Source of the DNA: Sulfurospirillum sp. UBA6810
GTDB taxonomy: Bacteria; Campylobacterota; Campylobacteria; Campylobacterales; Sulfurospirillaceae
Reading direction: 5' to 3'
Assembly: GCA_002469305.1 (NCBI GenBank)
Contig: DKEY01000127.1
Span: forward strand, 1-12,460
DNA: 12,460 nt
Below the pieces are notes generated by a model that ran no database searches, was not told the DNA's origin, and was given only the letters and a program-made list of their open reading frames with translations. Made by a program: the position numbers and the translations under genes. This document shows positions 1 to 6,594 of this stretch, in pieces; position 1 is the stretch's first letter, and every line of letters starts with the position of its first letter.

Positions 1-207
1 TTAGTAGTTGCTGAGAGAATTGACACAGATGAGATGGATGAAGCAAGACACTTTTTAAAGAGATTGTTGCGTTCGCATATCAATGAAACATCAAGCAAAA
101 AAGCTAATTATATTTTAGAAAACTTCCGTCATGCTGTTAGAGATTTTTGGATTGTACGTCCAAAAGATATGACGAAAGTTCCATTAAATCCGGATGCAGG
201 AGACTAG
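1..207 (+). CDS. gltB: Glutamate synthase large subunit, C-terminal end (partial)
   Basis: This is the last 68 codons of a gene that begins outside the window, in frame 1 and ending in TAG at 205-207. The visible peptide includes VVAERIDTDEMDEARHFLKR, then a helix around ANYILENFRHAVRDF and a tail WIVRPKDMTKVPLNPDAGD. That layout (helical segment, then 'V.P.D...V') is typical of the extreme C-terminus of the large glutamate synthase subunit, downstream of the beta-helix domain. The identification leans mainly on gltD starting 1 nt after the stop. GltB and GltD form the NADPH-dependent enzyme that makes two glutamates from glutamine and 2-oxoglutarate. No catalytic residues lie in this fragment. 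Confidence 0.85.
   Translation, partial: LVVAERIDTDEMDEARHFLKRLLRSHINETSSKKANYILENFRHAVRDFWIVRPKDMTKVPLNPDAGD
198..202 (+). promoter_or_regulatory. Ribosome binding site of gltD
   Basis: AGGAG lies inside the last codons of gltB, 6 nt before the ATG at 209. It decides the gltD start: an in-frame ATG at 194 overlaps this site and has no comparable site upstream, so the shorter 460-residue protein is preferred. Confidence 0.75.
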
Positions 208-208
208 G

Positions 209-1591
209 ATGCAAAACTTTATAAATGTAGAAAGAATAGAACCAGAAAAAAGAGATAGCAACGATAGAGTAAAAGACTTTAGAGAAATTTACGAAATTTT
301 TGATAAAGATGAAGCATCTAGTCAGGCAGATAGATGTGTACAGTGTGGTGATCCATTTTGTCATAATAAATGTCCTTTGCATAACTATATACCGTATTGG
401 TTAAAAGCGACAAGCAAGTTAGACCATAGTTTAGCGTTCAAACTTTCAAATGAAAGCAATCCTTTTCCTGAGATTACAGGAAGAATTTGTCCACAAGACA
501 GGCTTTGTGAGGGTGATTGTACACTCAATGATGGACATGGTGCTATCACGATAGGCTCTATCGAGACATTTATCTCAGAGCATGGATTTAAAAAAGGGAT
601 GAAACCAGAATTTCCTGGTATCACTACTAGAAAAAGCGTAGCAGTGATAGGCTCAGGTCCAGCAGGACTTGCGTGTGCTACATATCTCTTAAGAGCTGGG
701 ATAAAAGTAGATATGTATGATAGACAGTCAAAAGCGGGTGGTCTTTTAACGTATGGAATTCCTGGATTTAAACTTGATAAAGAGGTTATCGCACGTCGTG
801 TAAGATGGCTTGAAGAAGCTGGAATGACTTTACATGTAAGCTGTGAAGTTGGCAAAGATGTAAGTTTTGATGAGATAGCAAGTAACCATGATGCTATATT
901 TTTAGGTATTGGTGCTGAAAATTCAAGAAAAGCAAAAATCGTAAATGAAAATGCAAAAAATGTTTTTATGGCGATAGACTTTTTAAGAAATTCACAGCAA
1001 AAACTTTTTAATGAGGCTTATGATAAGCAATATGATGTAAAAGATAAAAATGTTGTTGTGATTGGTGGTGGTGACACTGCTATGGATTGTCTTAGAACTT
1101 CTATCAGACAAGGTGCAAAAAATGTAACTTGTCTTTACAGACGTGATAAATACAATATGCCAGGAAGTAAAAAAGAGTTTAAAAACTCAACAGAAGAGGG
1201 CGCAGAGTTTATCTACAATGCAAGTCCGAAAGAGATAATCGTCAATGCAAACAATGAAGTCATAGGTATAGAGATGCAAAAAACAATGCTTGGCTCTAAA
1301 GATGCAAGTGGTCGCTCATGTGTGGAGATAGTAAAAGGGAGTGATTTTAGAGTAGATGCTGATGTTGTTATCTTTGCTCTTGGTTTTTCACCTTCAACTC
1401 CAGAGTTTTTGGCTGAAAATGGAATATCCCTAAGCAAATGGGGAACGATAGAAGTAAATGAAAACTTTGAAACAAGCAAAGCTGGTGTATATGCTGGTGG
1501 GGATTGTAAACGAGGAAGTGACCTTGTGGTAACAGCAGCTGTTGAGGGAAGAGATGCAGCAAAAAGTATCATAAAGAGTTTACTTACATAG
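209..1591 (+). CDS. gltD: Glutamate synthase (NADPH) small subunit
   Basis: This subunit takes electrons from NADPH through FAD and iron-sulfur clusters and passes them to GltB for glutamate synthesis in the cytoplasm. The 460-residue product has the family layout. Cysteine clusters come first (C43, C46, C51, C55, then C94, C100, C104), consistent with two [4Fe-4S] sites. An FAD-binding Rossmann motif follows (VIGSGPAG, about 146-153), then a pyridine-nucleotide motif (VIGGGDTA, about 284-291) and the C-terminal FAD-contacting segment VYAGGDCKRGSDLVVTAAVEG (about 427-447). Length is normal for bacterial GltD. It begins 1 nt after gltB, so translation is probably coupled. Other enzymes share this fold, such as the small subunits of NADPH-dependent ferredoxin oxidoreductases, but the adjacent gltB end settles the call. 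A TACATGTA palindrome lies in the gene at 831-838. Confidence 0.95.
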   Translation: MQNFINVERIEPEKRDSNDRVKDFREIYEIFDKDEASSQADRCVQCGDPFCHNKCPLHNYIPYWLKATSKLDHSLAFKLSNESNPFPEITGRICPQDRLCEGDCTLNDGHGAITIGSIETFISEHGFKKGMKPEFPGITTRKSVAVIGSGPAGLACATYLLRAGIKVDMYDRQSKAGGLLTYGIPGFKLDKEVIARRVRWLEEAGMTLHVSCEVGKDVSFDEIASNHDAIFLGIGAENSRKAKIVNENAKNVFMAIDFLRNSQQKLFNEAYDKQYDVKDKNVVVIGGGDTAMDCLRTSIRQGAKNVTCLYRRDKYNMPGSKKEFKNSTEEGAEFIYNASPKEIIVNANNEVIGIEMQKTMLGSKDASGRSCVEIVKGSDFRVDADVVIFALGFSPSTPEFLAENGISLSKWGTIEVNENFETSKAGVYAGGDCKRGSDLVVTAAVEGRDAAKSIIKSLLT

Positions 1592-1593
1592 TG

Positions 1594-2307
1594 ATGCAAG
1601 ATTTTTTTGATGCAACAATAAAGGCAAATCAAGAGATATACAAGCTGTTGCAAAATGGGCTGAGAGATGAACTCTTTCAGCCTTGCAGTAAAGGTGCTGG
1701 TGGTGATGTCAGTATCAAAATGGATTTGATAGCAGAAGAGATTTTTATCAAATACTTACAAAGTTTTGGTCAAATTCTCTCCGAAGAAGCAGGGCTTTTA
1801 AAATCAAATAGTCCCTACCAAATCATCATTGATCCCATAGATGGGAGTGATAATTTTCTTTCTCAACTTCCTTATTTTGGAACTTCAGTAGCGATAAAAA
1901 AAGATGATAAAACACTAGGTGCTATCATCGTAAATCTTTCAAATGGTGATATTTTTTTAAAAGAAAATAGAAATTTTACTAGAGCAAAATTGGATAATTT
2001 AGTATTTGAAAAAGTTATAAATAACCCCCATGCAAAACTAGGTATATTTGAGCGTTCATATCACTCAAACTCCTTAGTGCATAAACTCAGAGAGAACAAG
2101 GTAAAGTATCGTAGTCCAGGAGCTTTTGCACTCTCTTTAGCATATGCGCATGATGTAAAATTTGTTTTATATGAAGGGAAAATGAGGATATATGATATAG
2201 CTGCTGGGCTGTATATGTGTGATGATTTATACAAGATTGAAAGAGAAGATTTTCTTCTTGTAAGCAAAGATAAGGAAATTTTTGATAAAATATCCAAATT
2301 TATTTAA
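1594..2307 (+). CDS. Inositol monophosphatase family phosphatase (SuhB/CysQ-like)
   Basis: This is a Mg2+-dependent sugar- or nucleotide-phosphate phosphatase of the inositol monophosphatase fold, 237 residues against about 260 for typical members. All metal-site motifs are present: the acidic pair in ILSEEAG (E64-E65), the signature DPIDGSDNF (80-88, metal ligands D80 and D83), and the C-terminal YDIAAG (200-205), which matches the family's WDxAAG with Y replacing W. The motif GAFALSLAYA (176-185) matches the usual GSAALDL region. The true substrate (inositol-1-phosphate, PAP or fructose-1,6-bisphosphate) cannot be read from the sequence. The ATG at 1594 is chosen over a GTG at 1591 that overlaps the gltD stop; neither has a strong ribosome binding site, which suggests coupling to gltD. 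From memory, C. jejuni Cj0128c is the counterpart next to accD. Confidence 0.85.
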   Translation: MQDFFDATIKANQEIYKLLQNGLRDELFQPCSKGAGGDVSIKMDLIAEEIFIKYLQSFGQILSEEAGLLKSNSPYQIIIDPIDGSDNFLSQLPYFGTSVAIKKDDKTLGAIIVNLSNGDIFLKENRNFTRAKLDNLVFEKVINNPHAKLGIFERSYHSNSLVHKLRENKVKYRSPGAFALSLAYAHDVKFVLYEGKMRIYDIAAGLYMCDDLYKIEREDFLLVSKDKEIFDKISKFI

Positions 2308-2312
2308 TTATT

Positions 2313-2318
2313 AGGGAG
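2313..2318 (+). promoter_or_regulatory. Ribosome binding site of accD
   Basis: AGGGAG lies in the 19-bp gap after the phosphatase gene, 8 nt before the ATG at 2327. It is one of the better sites in the block, so accD is probably translated independently of its upstream neighbour. Confidence 0.6.
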
Positions 2319-2326
2319 AAAATATT

Positions 2327-3205
2327 ATGAGATTTGGAGAAATATTTAACAAAATCAGAAAACAACAATCTTCTCCTAGCGAAGCTCCAAGTCATTGGGT
2401 TAAGTGTTCAAAATGCCAGTCTTTAATGTATTTTAAAGAGATAGAAAACCAATACAATGTCTGTCCAAAGTGTGGCTTTCACATGAGGATAACGGCTGAA
2501 AAAAGAATCGAACTTTTATGCGATGAAAACAGTTTTGTTGAGTATGACAGTAACTTAGCACCAGTAGATCCACTAAAATTTGTAGATAAAAAATCATATA
2601 AAAAACGTATCAGTGAAGCAGAAGCAAAAACAGGAAGAACATCTTCTGTTATCAGTGGAAGTTGTAGTATCAATGGTATAAAAACACAGCTTGTTGTTTT
2701 TGATTTTGGTTTTATGGGTGGGAGTTTAGGTTCAGTTGAGGGTGAAAAGATAGTAAGAGCTATAAACAGAGCAATAGCAAATAAAGAAGGTATTGTTATC
2801 GTAAGTGCTAGTGGTGGTGCTAGGATGCAAGAGAGTACTTTTTCACTTCTTCAAATGTCAAAAACATCAGCAGCCCTTACAAAGCTCTCTAAAGCAGGAC
2901 TTCCTTATATATCAGTTTTGACAGATCCTACTATGGGTGGTGTGAGTGCGTCATTTGCTTGGCTTGGAGATGTTATCATAACAGAACCAGGTTCACTGAT
3001 AGGCTTTGCAGGACAAAGAGTTATCAAACAAACTATCGGTGCTGAACTTCCTGAGGGATTTCAAAGAGCAGAGTTTTTACTCGAACATGGATTGATAGAT
3101 ATGATAGTGCAAAGAGGAGATATGAAAAAGACTATCTCTGATATGTTGATTTTTTTTGGTAAAAACTACAAAAAAGATGATTTTGAGTTAAAGTTAAAAG
3201 ATTGA
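2327..3205 (+). CDS. accD: Acetyl-CoA carboxylase, carboxyltransferase subunit beta
   Basis: AccD pairs with AccA to move the carboxyl group from carboxybiotin-BCCP to acetyl-CoA, giving malonyl-CoA for fatty acid synthesis. The 292-residue protein starts with the subunit's four-cysteine zinc finger (C27, C30, C46, C49; spacing CxxC-x15-CxxC) after WVKC. The crotonase-like core follows, with the oxyanion-hole glycines in SASGGARMQES (160-170) and PTMGGVSASFAWLGD (201-215), then the conserved EPGSLIGFAGQRVIKQT (220-236) and LPEGFQRAEFLLEHGLID. Length is typical. A run of eight T (3150-3157) lies near the 3' end, encoding part of LIFFG. The stop codon shares one base with the start of the thiE-like gene. 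accA is not in this window. Confidence 0.96.
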   Translation: MRFGEIFNKIRKQQSSPSEAPSHWVKCSKCQSLMYFKEIENQYNVCPKCGFHMRITAEKRIELLCDENSFVEYDSNLAPVDPLKFVDKKSYKKRISEAEAKTGRTSSVISGSCSINGIKTQLVVFDFGFMGGSLGSVEGEKIVRAINRAIANKEGIVIVSASGGARMQESTFSLLQMSKTSAALTKLSKAGLPYISVLTDPTMGGVSASFAWLGDVIITEPGSLIGFAGQRVIKQTIGAELPEGFQRAEFLLEHGLIDMIVQRGDMKKTISDMLIFFGKNYKKDDFELKLKD

Positions 3206-3765
3206 TGAAACTCTATGCTTTACTAGATTATGAAACATTGGTTCAAAAAGAGTGGAGTATAGAGCGATTTATTTCTACATGTAAAAGCTTACATGTAGAA
3301 ATAATTCAATACAGAGATAAAAAAGGAGAATTTAAAAGAAAGATTGAAAATTTACAAAAGATAAAATCTTTATGTGAAATTCCACTTTTGGTAAATGATG
3401 AGATAGATTTGGTTTGTTATTGTGATGGCTTACATGTAGGGCAAAATGATTTGAAAAAGTTTTCTACATGTAAAGAAGTTGCCGTTGCTAAGATAAGAGA
3501 AAAAATCCAAAAAAAAGTGCTAGGGATTTCTACTCACAATAAAGAAGAAATTTTGGAAGCAAATAGTTTAGATGTGGATTATATAGGTTTGGGAGCGTAT
3601 AGAAGTACTCAAACAAAAGAAGATGCAACTGTTTTGAAAGAGAGCCTAAGTGAACTAGCAAGACTTTCTATCAAGCCAGTTGGGGCAATTGGCGGTGTAA
3701 GAGTTGATGATGAGATAGAAAATGTTACATACGCAGTCGTAGGAAGTGACCTGTATGAACATTAA
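3205..3765 (+). CDS. thiE: Thiamine phosphate synthase-like protein (ThiE family)
   Basis: ThiE joins HMP pyrophosphate and thiazole phosphate to make thiamine phosphate. The 186-residue product shows the TIM-barrel motifs in order: QYRDK (35-39, usual QLREK), VNDEIDL (63-69), LHVGQND (76-82), GISTHN (107-112), IGLGAYRSTQTK (127-138, usual GPIFPTxTK) and AIGGV (161-165). The aspartates of the ND and GQxD motifs and the lysine of TxTK, expected for pyrophosphate and metal handling, are kept. This favours ThiE over the tautomerase TenI. It is shorter than the usual 200-220 residues: little follows VVGSDLYEH, so the last helix looks abbreviated. The start ATG at 3205 overlaps accD's stop by one base (TGATG), and the 3' end overlaps rlmH by 11 bp. 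The gene carries a perfect inverted repeat and four TACATGTA palindromes. Family is clear; exact activity is less certain. Confidence 0.8.
   Translation: MKLYALLDYETLVQKEWSIERFISTCKSLHVEIIQYRDKKGEFKRKIENLQKIKSLCEIPLLVNDEIDLVCYCDGLHVGQNDLKKFSTCKEVAVAKIREKIQKKVLGISTHNKEEILEANSLDVDYIGLGAYRSTQTKEDATVLKESLSELARLSIKPVGAIGGVRVDDEIENVTYAVVGSDLYEH
3269..3304 (+). repeat. Perfect inverted repeat, 16-bp arms with a 4-nt loop, inside thiE
   Basis: The left arm TTATTTCTACATGTAA (3269-3284) and right arm TTACATGTAGAAATAA (3289-3304) are exact reverse complements separated by AAGC. Each arm also contains the self-complementary octamer TACATGTA, so the structure is nested. It encodes part of the N-terminal region (FISTCKSLHVEI). 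It could form a stable hairpin in DNA or RNA about 65 nt after the thiE start. No T-run typical of a terminator follows. Confidence 0.9.
3430..3473 (+). repeat. Second inverted pair of TACATGTA elements in thiE
   Basis: TTACATGTAG (3430-3439) and CTACATGTAA (3464-3473) are exact reverse complements 24 nt apart. With flanks they repeat parts of the upstream hairpin: GCTTACATGTAG at 3428-3439 is identical to 3287-3298, and TTTCTACATGTAAA at 3461-3474 is identical to 3272-3285. The encoded peptides repeat too (LHV and STCK each appear twice), so the two pairs may descend from one element. Confidence 0.75.
3741..3746 (+). promoter_or_regulatory. Ribosome binding site of rlmH inside thiE
   Basis: AGGAAG lies in the last codons of thiE, 8 nt before the ATG at 3755. 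It supports starting rlmH at MNIKIFS rather than at the in-frame GTG at 3746, which would add three residues and destroy the spacing. Confidence 0.65.
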
Positions 3766-4210
3766 AATCTTTAGTATTGAAAAAAGTAGTAATAAGTCGA
3801 TAGATACTATAAACGAAGAGTATAAAAAGATGATTTCTCGTTTTAGTTCTTTAGAGGATATAACGCTTTTCAATAAACAGATTGCTCAAGCGCAAACTAT
3901 TGGCGAGAAAGAGGCTAGGGAGTCTTATCTAAGAGCTTATGAACCGCATCTAAAGGGTTATAATATAGCCTTAGATGTAGAGGGTAGAGAGTGCGATAGT
4001 TTTGAGTTTAGCAAAATTTTTGATAATGAAGTTAATATAAACTTTTTCATTGGTGGTGCTTATGGCTTTAACGAAGAGTTTTTAGGAAAGACTCAAAAAG
4101 TTATAAGTTTAAGTAAATTGACATACGCTCATAAAATCGCTAAGTTGGTTTTATATGAACAAATTTATCGAGGGCTATGCATACGAAATAATCATCCTTA
4201 TCATAAATAA
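3755..4210 (+). CDS. rlmH: 23S rRNA (pseudouridine1915-N3)-methyltransferase
   Basis: RlmH uses S-adenosylmethionine to methylate pseudouridine 1915 in helix 69 of 23S rRNA, a late step on assembled 70S ribosomes. The 151-residue protein is close to the 155 residues of E. coli RlmH. It shows SPOUT-fold hallmarks: ALDVEGRECDSFEFSK (72-87), the glycine-rich cofactor loop FFIGGAYGF (97-105) and the knotted C-terminus SLSKLTYAHKIAKLVLYEQIYRG (about 118-140), ending in NHPYHK. The His-Pro-Tyr-His tail is characteristic of this family. It overlaps the thiE-like gene by 11 bp and so is probably translationally coupled to it, though it has its own ribosome binding site. From memory, in C. jejuni accD and rlmH are direct neighbours, so thiE would be an extra gene here. 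Confidence 0.95.
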   Translation: MNIKIFSIEKSSNKSIDTINEEYKKMISRFSSLEDITLFNKQIAQAQTIGEKEARESYLRAYEPHLKGYNIALDVEGRECDSFEFSKIFDNEVNINFFIGGAYGFNEEFLGKTQKVISLSKLTYAHKIAKLVLYEQIYRGLCIRNNHPYHK

Positions 4211-4245
4211 GGTCGAATAAAAAACTGTTTTAAAGGGAAACGTAT

Positions 4246-4605
4246 ATGAGAGATAGTGATTTAAAATTTTTTAAAGATATGTTACTTGAGAGAAAAGTAC
4301 AAATTAGAAAAAATATTGATGATGCAATGAGAGAGATAGAATCACTTAAAGATGATGAGGTTGGCGATGAAGCAGATCACGCTTCTGTAAGTACAGACAG
4401 AATGATAGAACAAGCTATAAGTGCACAACAATCAAGAGAACTTGGTGAGATTGACTATGCACTGAGCAAAATGCAAAATGGTGGTTACGGTCTATGTGAA
4501 ATGTGTGAAGAAGATATAAGTTTTCAAAGACTTAAAGTAAAACCTCATGCAAGATATTGTATTGTATGTAGAGAGATTATAGAAAAATCAGCAAATAAAA
4601 ATTAA
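4246..4605 (+). CDS. dksA: RNA polymerase-binding transcription factor DksA
   Basis: DksA binds the RNA polymerase secondary channel and, with ppGpp where present, represses stable RNA promoters and adjusts others to growth conditions. The 119-residue protein has an N-terminal coiled-coil region (about 5-75) with an acidic tip GDEADHAS (40-47) at the place of the DxxDxA tip of E. coli DksA. A C4 zinc finger follows: YGLCEMCEEDISFQRL, with C84, C87, C105 and C108. It lacks about 30 residues seen in E. coli DksA, as expected for the short forms in Campylobacterota. A good ribosome binding site (AAAGGGA, 4232-4238) precedes ATG 4246, and the gap after rlmH is only 35 bp. TraR-like proteins share the zinc finger but are usually much shorter. 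Confidence 0.93.
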   Translation: MRDSDLKFFKDMLLERKVQIRKNIDDAMREIESLKDDEVGDEADHASVSTDRMIEQAISAQQSRELGEIDYALSKMQNGGYGLCEMCEEDISFQRLKVKPHARYCIVCREIIEKSANKN

Positions 4606-4615
4606 AGGGTTCATT

Positions 4616-5650
4616 ATGGGGATAAAACGTTATATTATTTTAACAGTTATTTATTTATTAGGTATTGGTATATATGCATATAGTTTGAGTGGGGAAACAT
4701 ATAGCCTTGAAATCTATACTCTATCAATCAATCTACCGATAGCTGTATGGATAGTATTGCCTGCATTTGTTTTATTTATAGCGTCTTTTTTCCATATGAT
4801 GTTTTATAGTTTTAAAGATTATCTCTATCAAAGAGCACTCAAAAAAGATTTTGACTCTTACAAGAGTGCATTTGGAAGAAAAGTTTTAGGTGAAGATTTA
4901 GAACTTAGTTATAAAACTGATTGGTTTAAATTTATCGGTAAAACACTTAAAACAGTTACTTATAAAGAAGTACCACATGATGTTACCCTTGAAGATGAAG
5001 AGATAGACTCTTTAGTAAATGTTGTAAAAGAGATCAATGAGGGAAAAGTAACAGAGATAAAAAAATATAAACTCTCACTGAAAAATGATTTGAGAGTAAA
5101 AAACTCACTCAACAAACTAGAAGCTGATCCAAAATTTGCAGCAACAATTCTCAAAGAGTGTACAGATGAATGTAGTGAACTTTGTCGTAGTGCATATCTG
5201 AAGTTTTTAGGATATGCAAGTTTTGATGAGATTAAAAAACTAGGGTTCACTCCAACAAAAGAGACTTTTAGAATTATGATGGAAAGATACTTGGATGAAG
5301 AAGACAAGTTTGATATGCCTCTTAGTGCCATAGAAGAGTTATTGTTGCAATTTAAAGCTACAAGAGAAGATTATCTAGAACTTGCATATGAAATCAAAAT
5401 TAAGCTCAATCCAGATGCATGGATGGCATTGTTTGAAAAATTATATAACTCTCCAGAACAACATGCACAAGCTTCAGACGCATATCTTTATGTACTCTAT
5501 GAATTGCAGATGATAGATAAGATTAGAGATATTTTAGATAATTCTGAAGAAGATGAATATGCTCAATTTAAAACGCTTCTCTTTTTAAGAGACCATGGTA
5601 AAAATGTAGATAGTGGTATATTTTTACGTTTCAATAAATGGCATAAATGA
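4616..5650 (+). CDS. Two-helix membrane protein with long helical cytoplasmic tail, function unknown
   Basis: I do not recognise a named family for the whole protein. The 344 residues begin with a hydrophobic helix (about 6-23), a short polar loop (about 24-40, SGETYSLEIYTLSINLP) and a second helix (about 41-66). A long hydrophilic, largely alpha-helical, acidic region follows to the end. The first 70 residues resemble LapA (DUF1049) in shape: helix, beta-like loop ending in LP, helix, then basic residues; this is inference. The tail may be a solenoid of helical pairs but shows no clear TPR signature. Three cysteines, C182, C186 and C190, sit one helical turn apart. It starts 10 bp after dksA behind AAAGGG (4604-4609), and its stop overlaps the dusB start (ATGA). 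From memory, Cj0124c is the positional counterpart. Confidence 0.85.
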   Translation: MGIKRYIILTVIYLLGIGIYAYSLSGETYSLEIYTLSINLPIAVWIVLPAFVLFIASFFHMMFYSFKDYLYQRALKKDFDSYKSAFGRKVLGEDLELSYKTDWFKFIGKTLKTVTYKEVPHDVTLEDEEIDSLVNVVKEINEGKVTEIKKYKLSLKNDLRVKNSLNKLEADPKFAATILKECTDECSELCRSAYLKFLGYASFDEIKKLGFTPTKETFRIMMERYLDEEDKFDMPLSAIEELLLQFKATREDYLELAYEIKIKLNPDAWMALFEKLYNSPEQHAQASDAYLYVLYELQMIDKIRDILDNSEEDEYAQFKTLLFLRDHGKNVDSGIFLRFNKWHK

Positions 5651-6594
5651 AAAAAGAGTTGATAGATTTTAGCCAAGGCTTACTAGCCTTGGCACCACTT
5701 GCTGGATATACTGACCTTCCATTTAGAAATGTAGTAAAAAAATTTGGTGCAGATATTACTTTTTCAGAGATGATTAGTGCAAATGCACTGCAACATAACT
5801 CAAAAAAAACATTTAAAATGCTTGAGAAATCGCCACTTGAAACTCCTTATATCGTGCAGATTGCCGGTTCTGATTTAAATGCTATCAAAGATGCAGTAGA
5901 GATTATCAATGATATAGAAGGCATTGATGGTATTGATTTAAATTGTGGCTGCCCTGTTCCAAAAGTCGTTTCTCAAAACTCTGGTTCTTCTCTTTTACTT
6001 GATTTGCCTCATCTTGTAAAGATTTTAGAAACTATCAAAAAACACTCCAACAAACAATATACAAGTGCAAAAGTAAGACTGGGTTTTGTAGAAAAAATTC
6101 CAGAGCAGATTGCTCTAGCTGTGCAGAGTGCAGGTGTTGATTTTATGAGTATTCATGGACGCACTCGAGCTGGTGCATATAAAGCACCTGTTGATTATGA
6201 TGCTATAAAAAGAGCACGAGAAAGTGTGAAGATACCTGTTTTTGCAAATGGAGATATAACAAGCTATGAAAAAGCTTGTGAAGTAAAGCAGATAACAGGA
6301 TGTAACTCTTTGATGATAGGGCGTGGAGCTATCGGAAATCCATGGATATTTTATCAATTAAAACACAATATGCAAGATATTGACTTGGCTAAAAAGCAAG
6401 AGATTATCTTAGAGCATTACGATAGTATGATAGAGTTTTATGGAGAACATGGTGTAAGTATGTTTAGAAAACATTTGCATACATACTCAAAAGGTTATGC
6501 GGAGGCTTCAGCTTTTAGAAATCATATCAATACTATAACAGATGTCACTCTTATGCGAACAGAATTGGAGAAGTTTTTTAGTATCCATCATTAA
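5647..6594 (+). CDS. dusB: tRNA-dihydrouridine synthase (DusB-like)
   Basis: Dus enzymes use FMN and NADPH to reduce uridines in the tRNA D-loop. The 315-residue protein has the whole family pattern: LAPLAGYTDLPFR (15-27), the FSEMISANAL segment, QIAGSD (71-76), GIDLNCGCPVPKV (95-107, with C102 the expected catalytic cysteine), KVRLGF (142-147), SIHGRTRAGAY (168-178), VFANGDI (198-204) and MIGRGAIGNPWIF (223-235) for FMN phosphate binding, then FRKH (273-276). Length fits DusB. The assignment to DusB rather than DusA or DusC follows from GCPVPKV and the RGAIGNPW motif. The ATG overlaps the preceding stop by 4 bp. A 9-bp GC-rich hairpin lies 25 nt into the gene. The last 17 bp overlap the convergent gene on the other strand. 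Confidence 0.94.
   Translation: MKKELIDFSQGLLALAPLAGYTDLPFRNVVKKFGADITFSEMISANALQHNSKKTFKMLEKSPLETPYIVQIAGSDLNAIKDAVEIINDIEGIDGIDLNCGCPVPKVVSQNSGSSLLLDLPHLVKILETIKKHSNKQYTSAKVRLGFVEKIPEQIALAVQSAGVDFMSIHGRTRAGAYKAPVDYDAIKRARESVKIPVFANGDITSYEKACEVKQITGCNSLMIGRGAIGNPWIFYQLKHNMQDIDLAKKQEIILEHYDSMIEFYGEHGVSMFRKHLHTYSKGYAEASAFRNHINTITDVTLMRTELEKFFSIHH
5672..5693 (+). repeat. Inverted repeat near the start of dusB
   Basis: GCCAAGGCT (5672-5680) and AGCCTTGGC (5685-5693) are perfect reverse complements around TACT. The stem is unusually GC-rich for this region and starts 25 nt after the dusB ATG, where an RNA hairpin could affect initiation or early elongation. No T-run follows, so it is not an intrinsic terminator. 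Confidence 0.8.

Noticed and set aside
194..208. Upstream ATG for gltD
   Set aside because: It overlaps the AGGAG site that serves ATG 209 and has no ribosome site of its own.
385..855. 156-residue open frame on the minus strand across gltD
   Set aside because: It lies wholly inside gltD in an antisense frame, has no ribosome site and no recognisable motif. The other long antisense frames over gltD, thiE, the membrane protein, dusB, the TSUP gene and uvrA were rejected for the same reason.
3150..3157. Run of eight T near the end of accD, and a similar T8 at 7807-7814 in the AEC permease gene, as phase-variation tracts
   Set aside because: Runs of this length are expected in such AT-rich DNA, accD is normally essential, and contingency tracts in Campylobacterota are usually longer G/C runs.
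4211..4245. Separate promoter for dksA in the 35-bp gap after rlmH
   Set aside because: The gap is AT-rich but has no good -10 match; only the ribosome binding site is clear.
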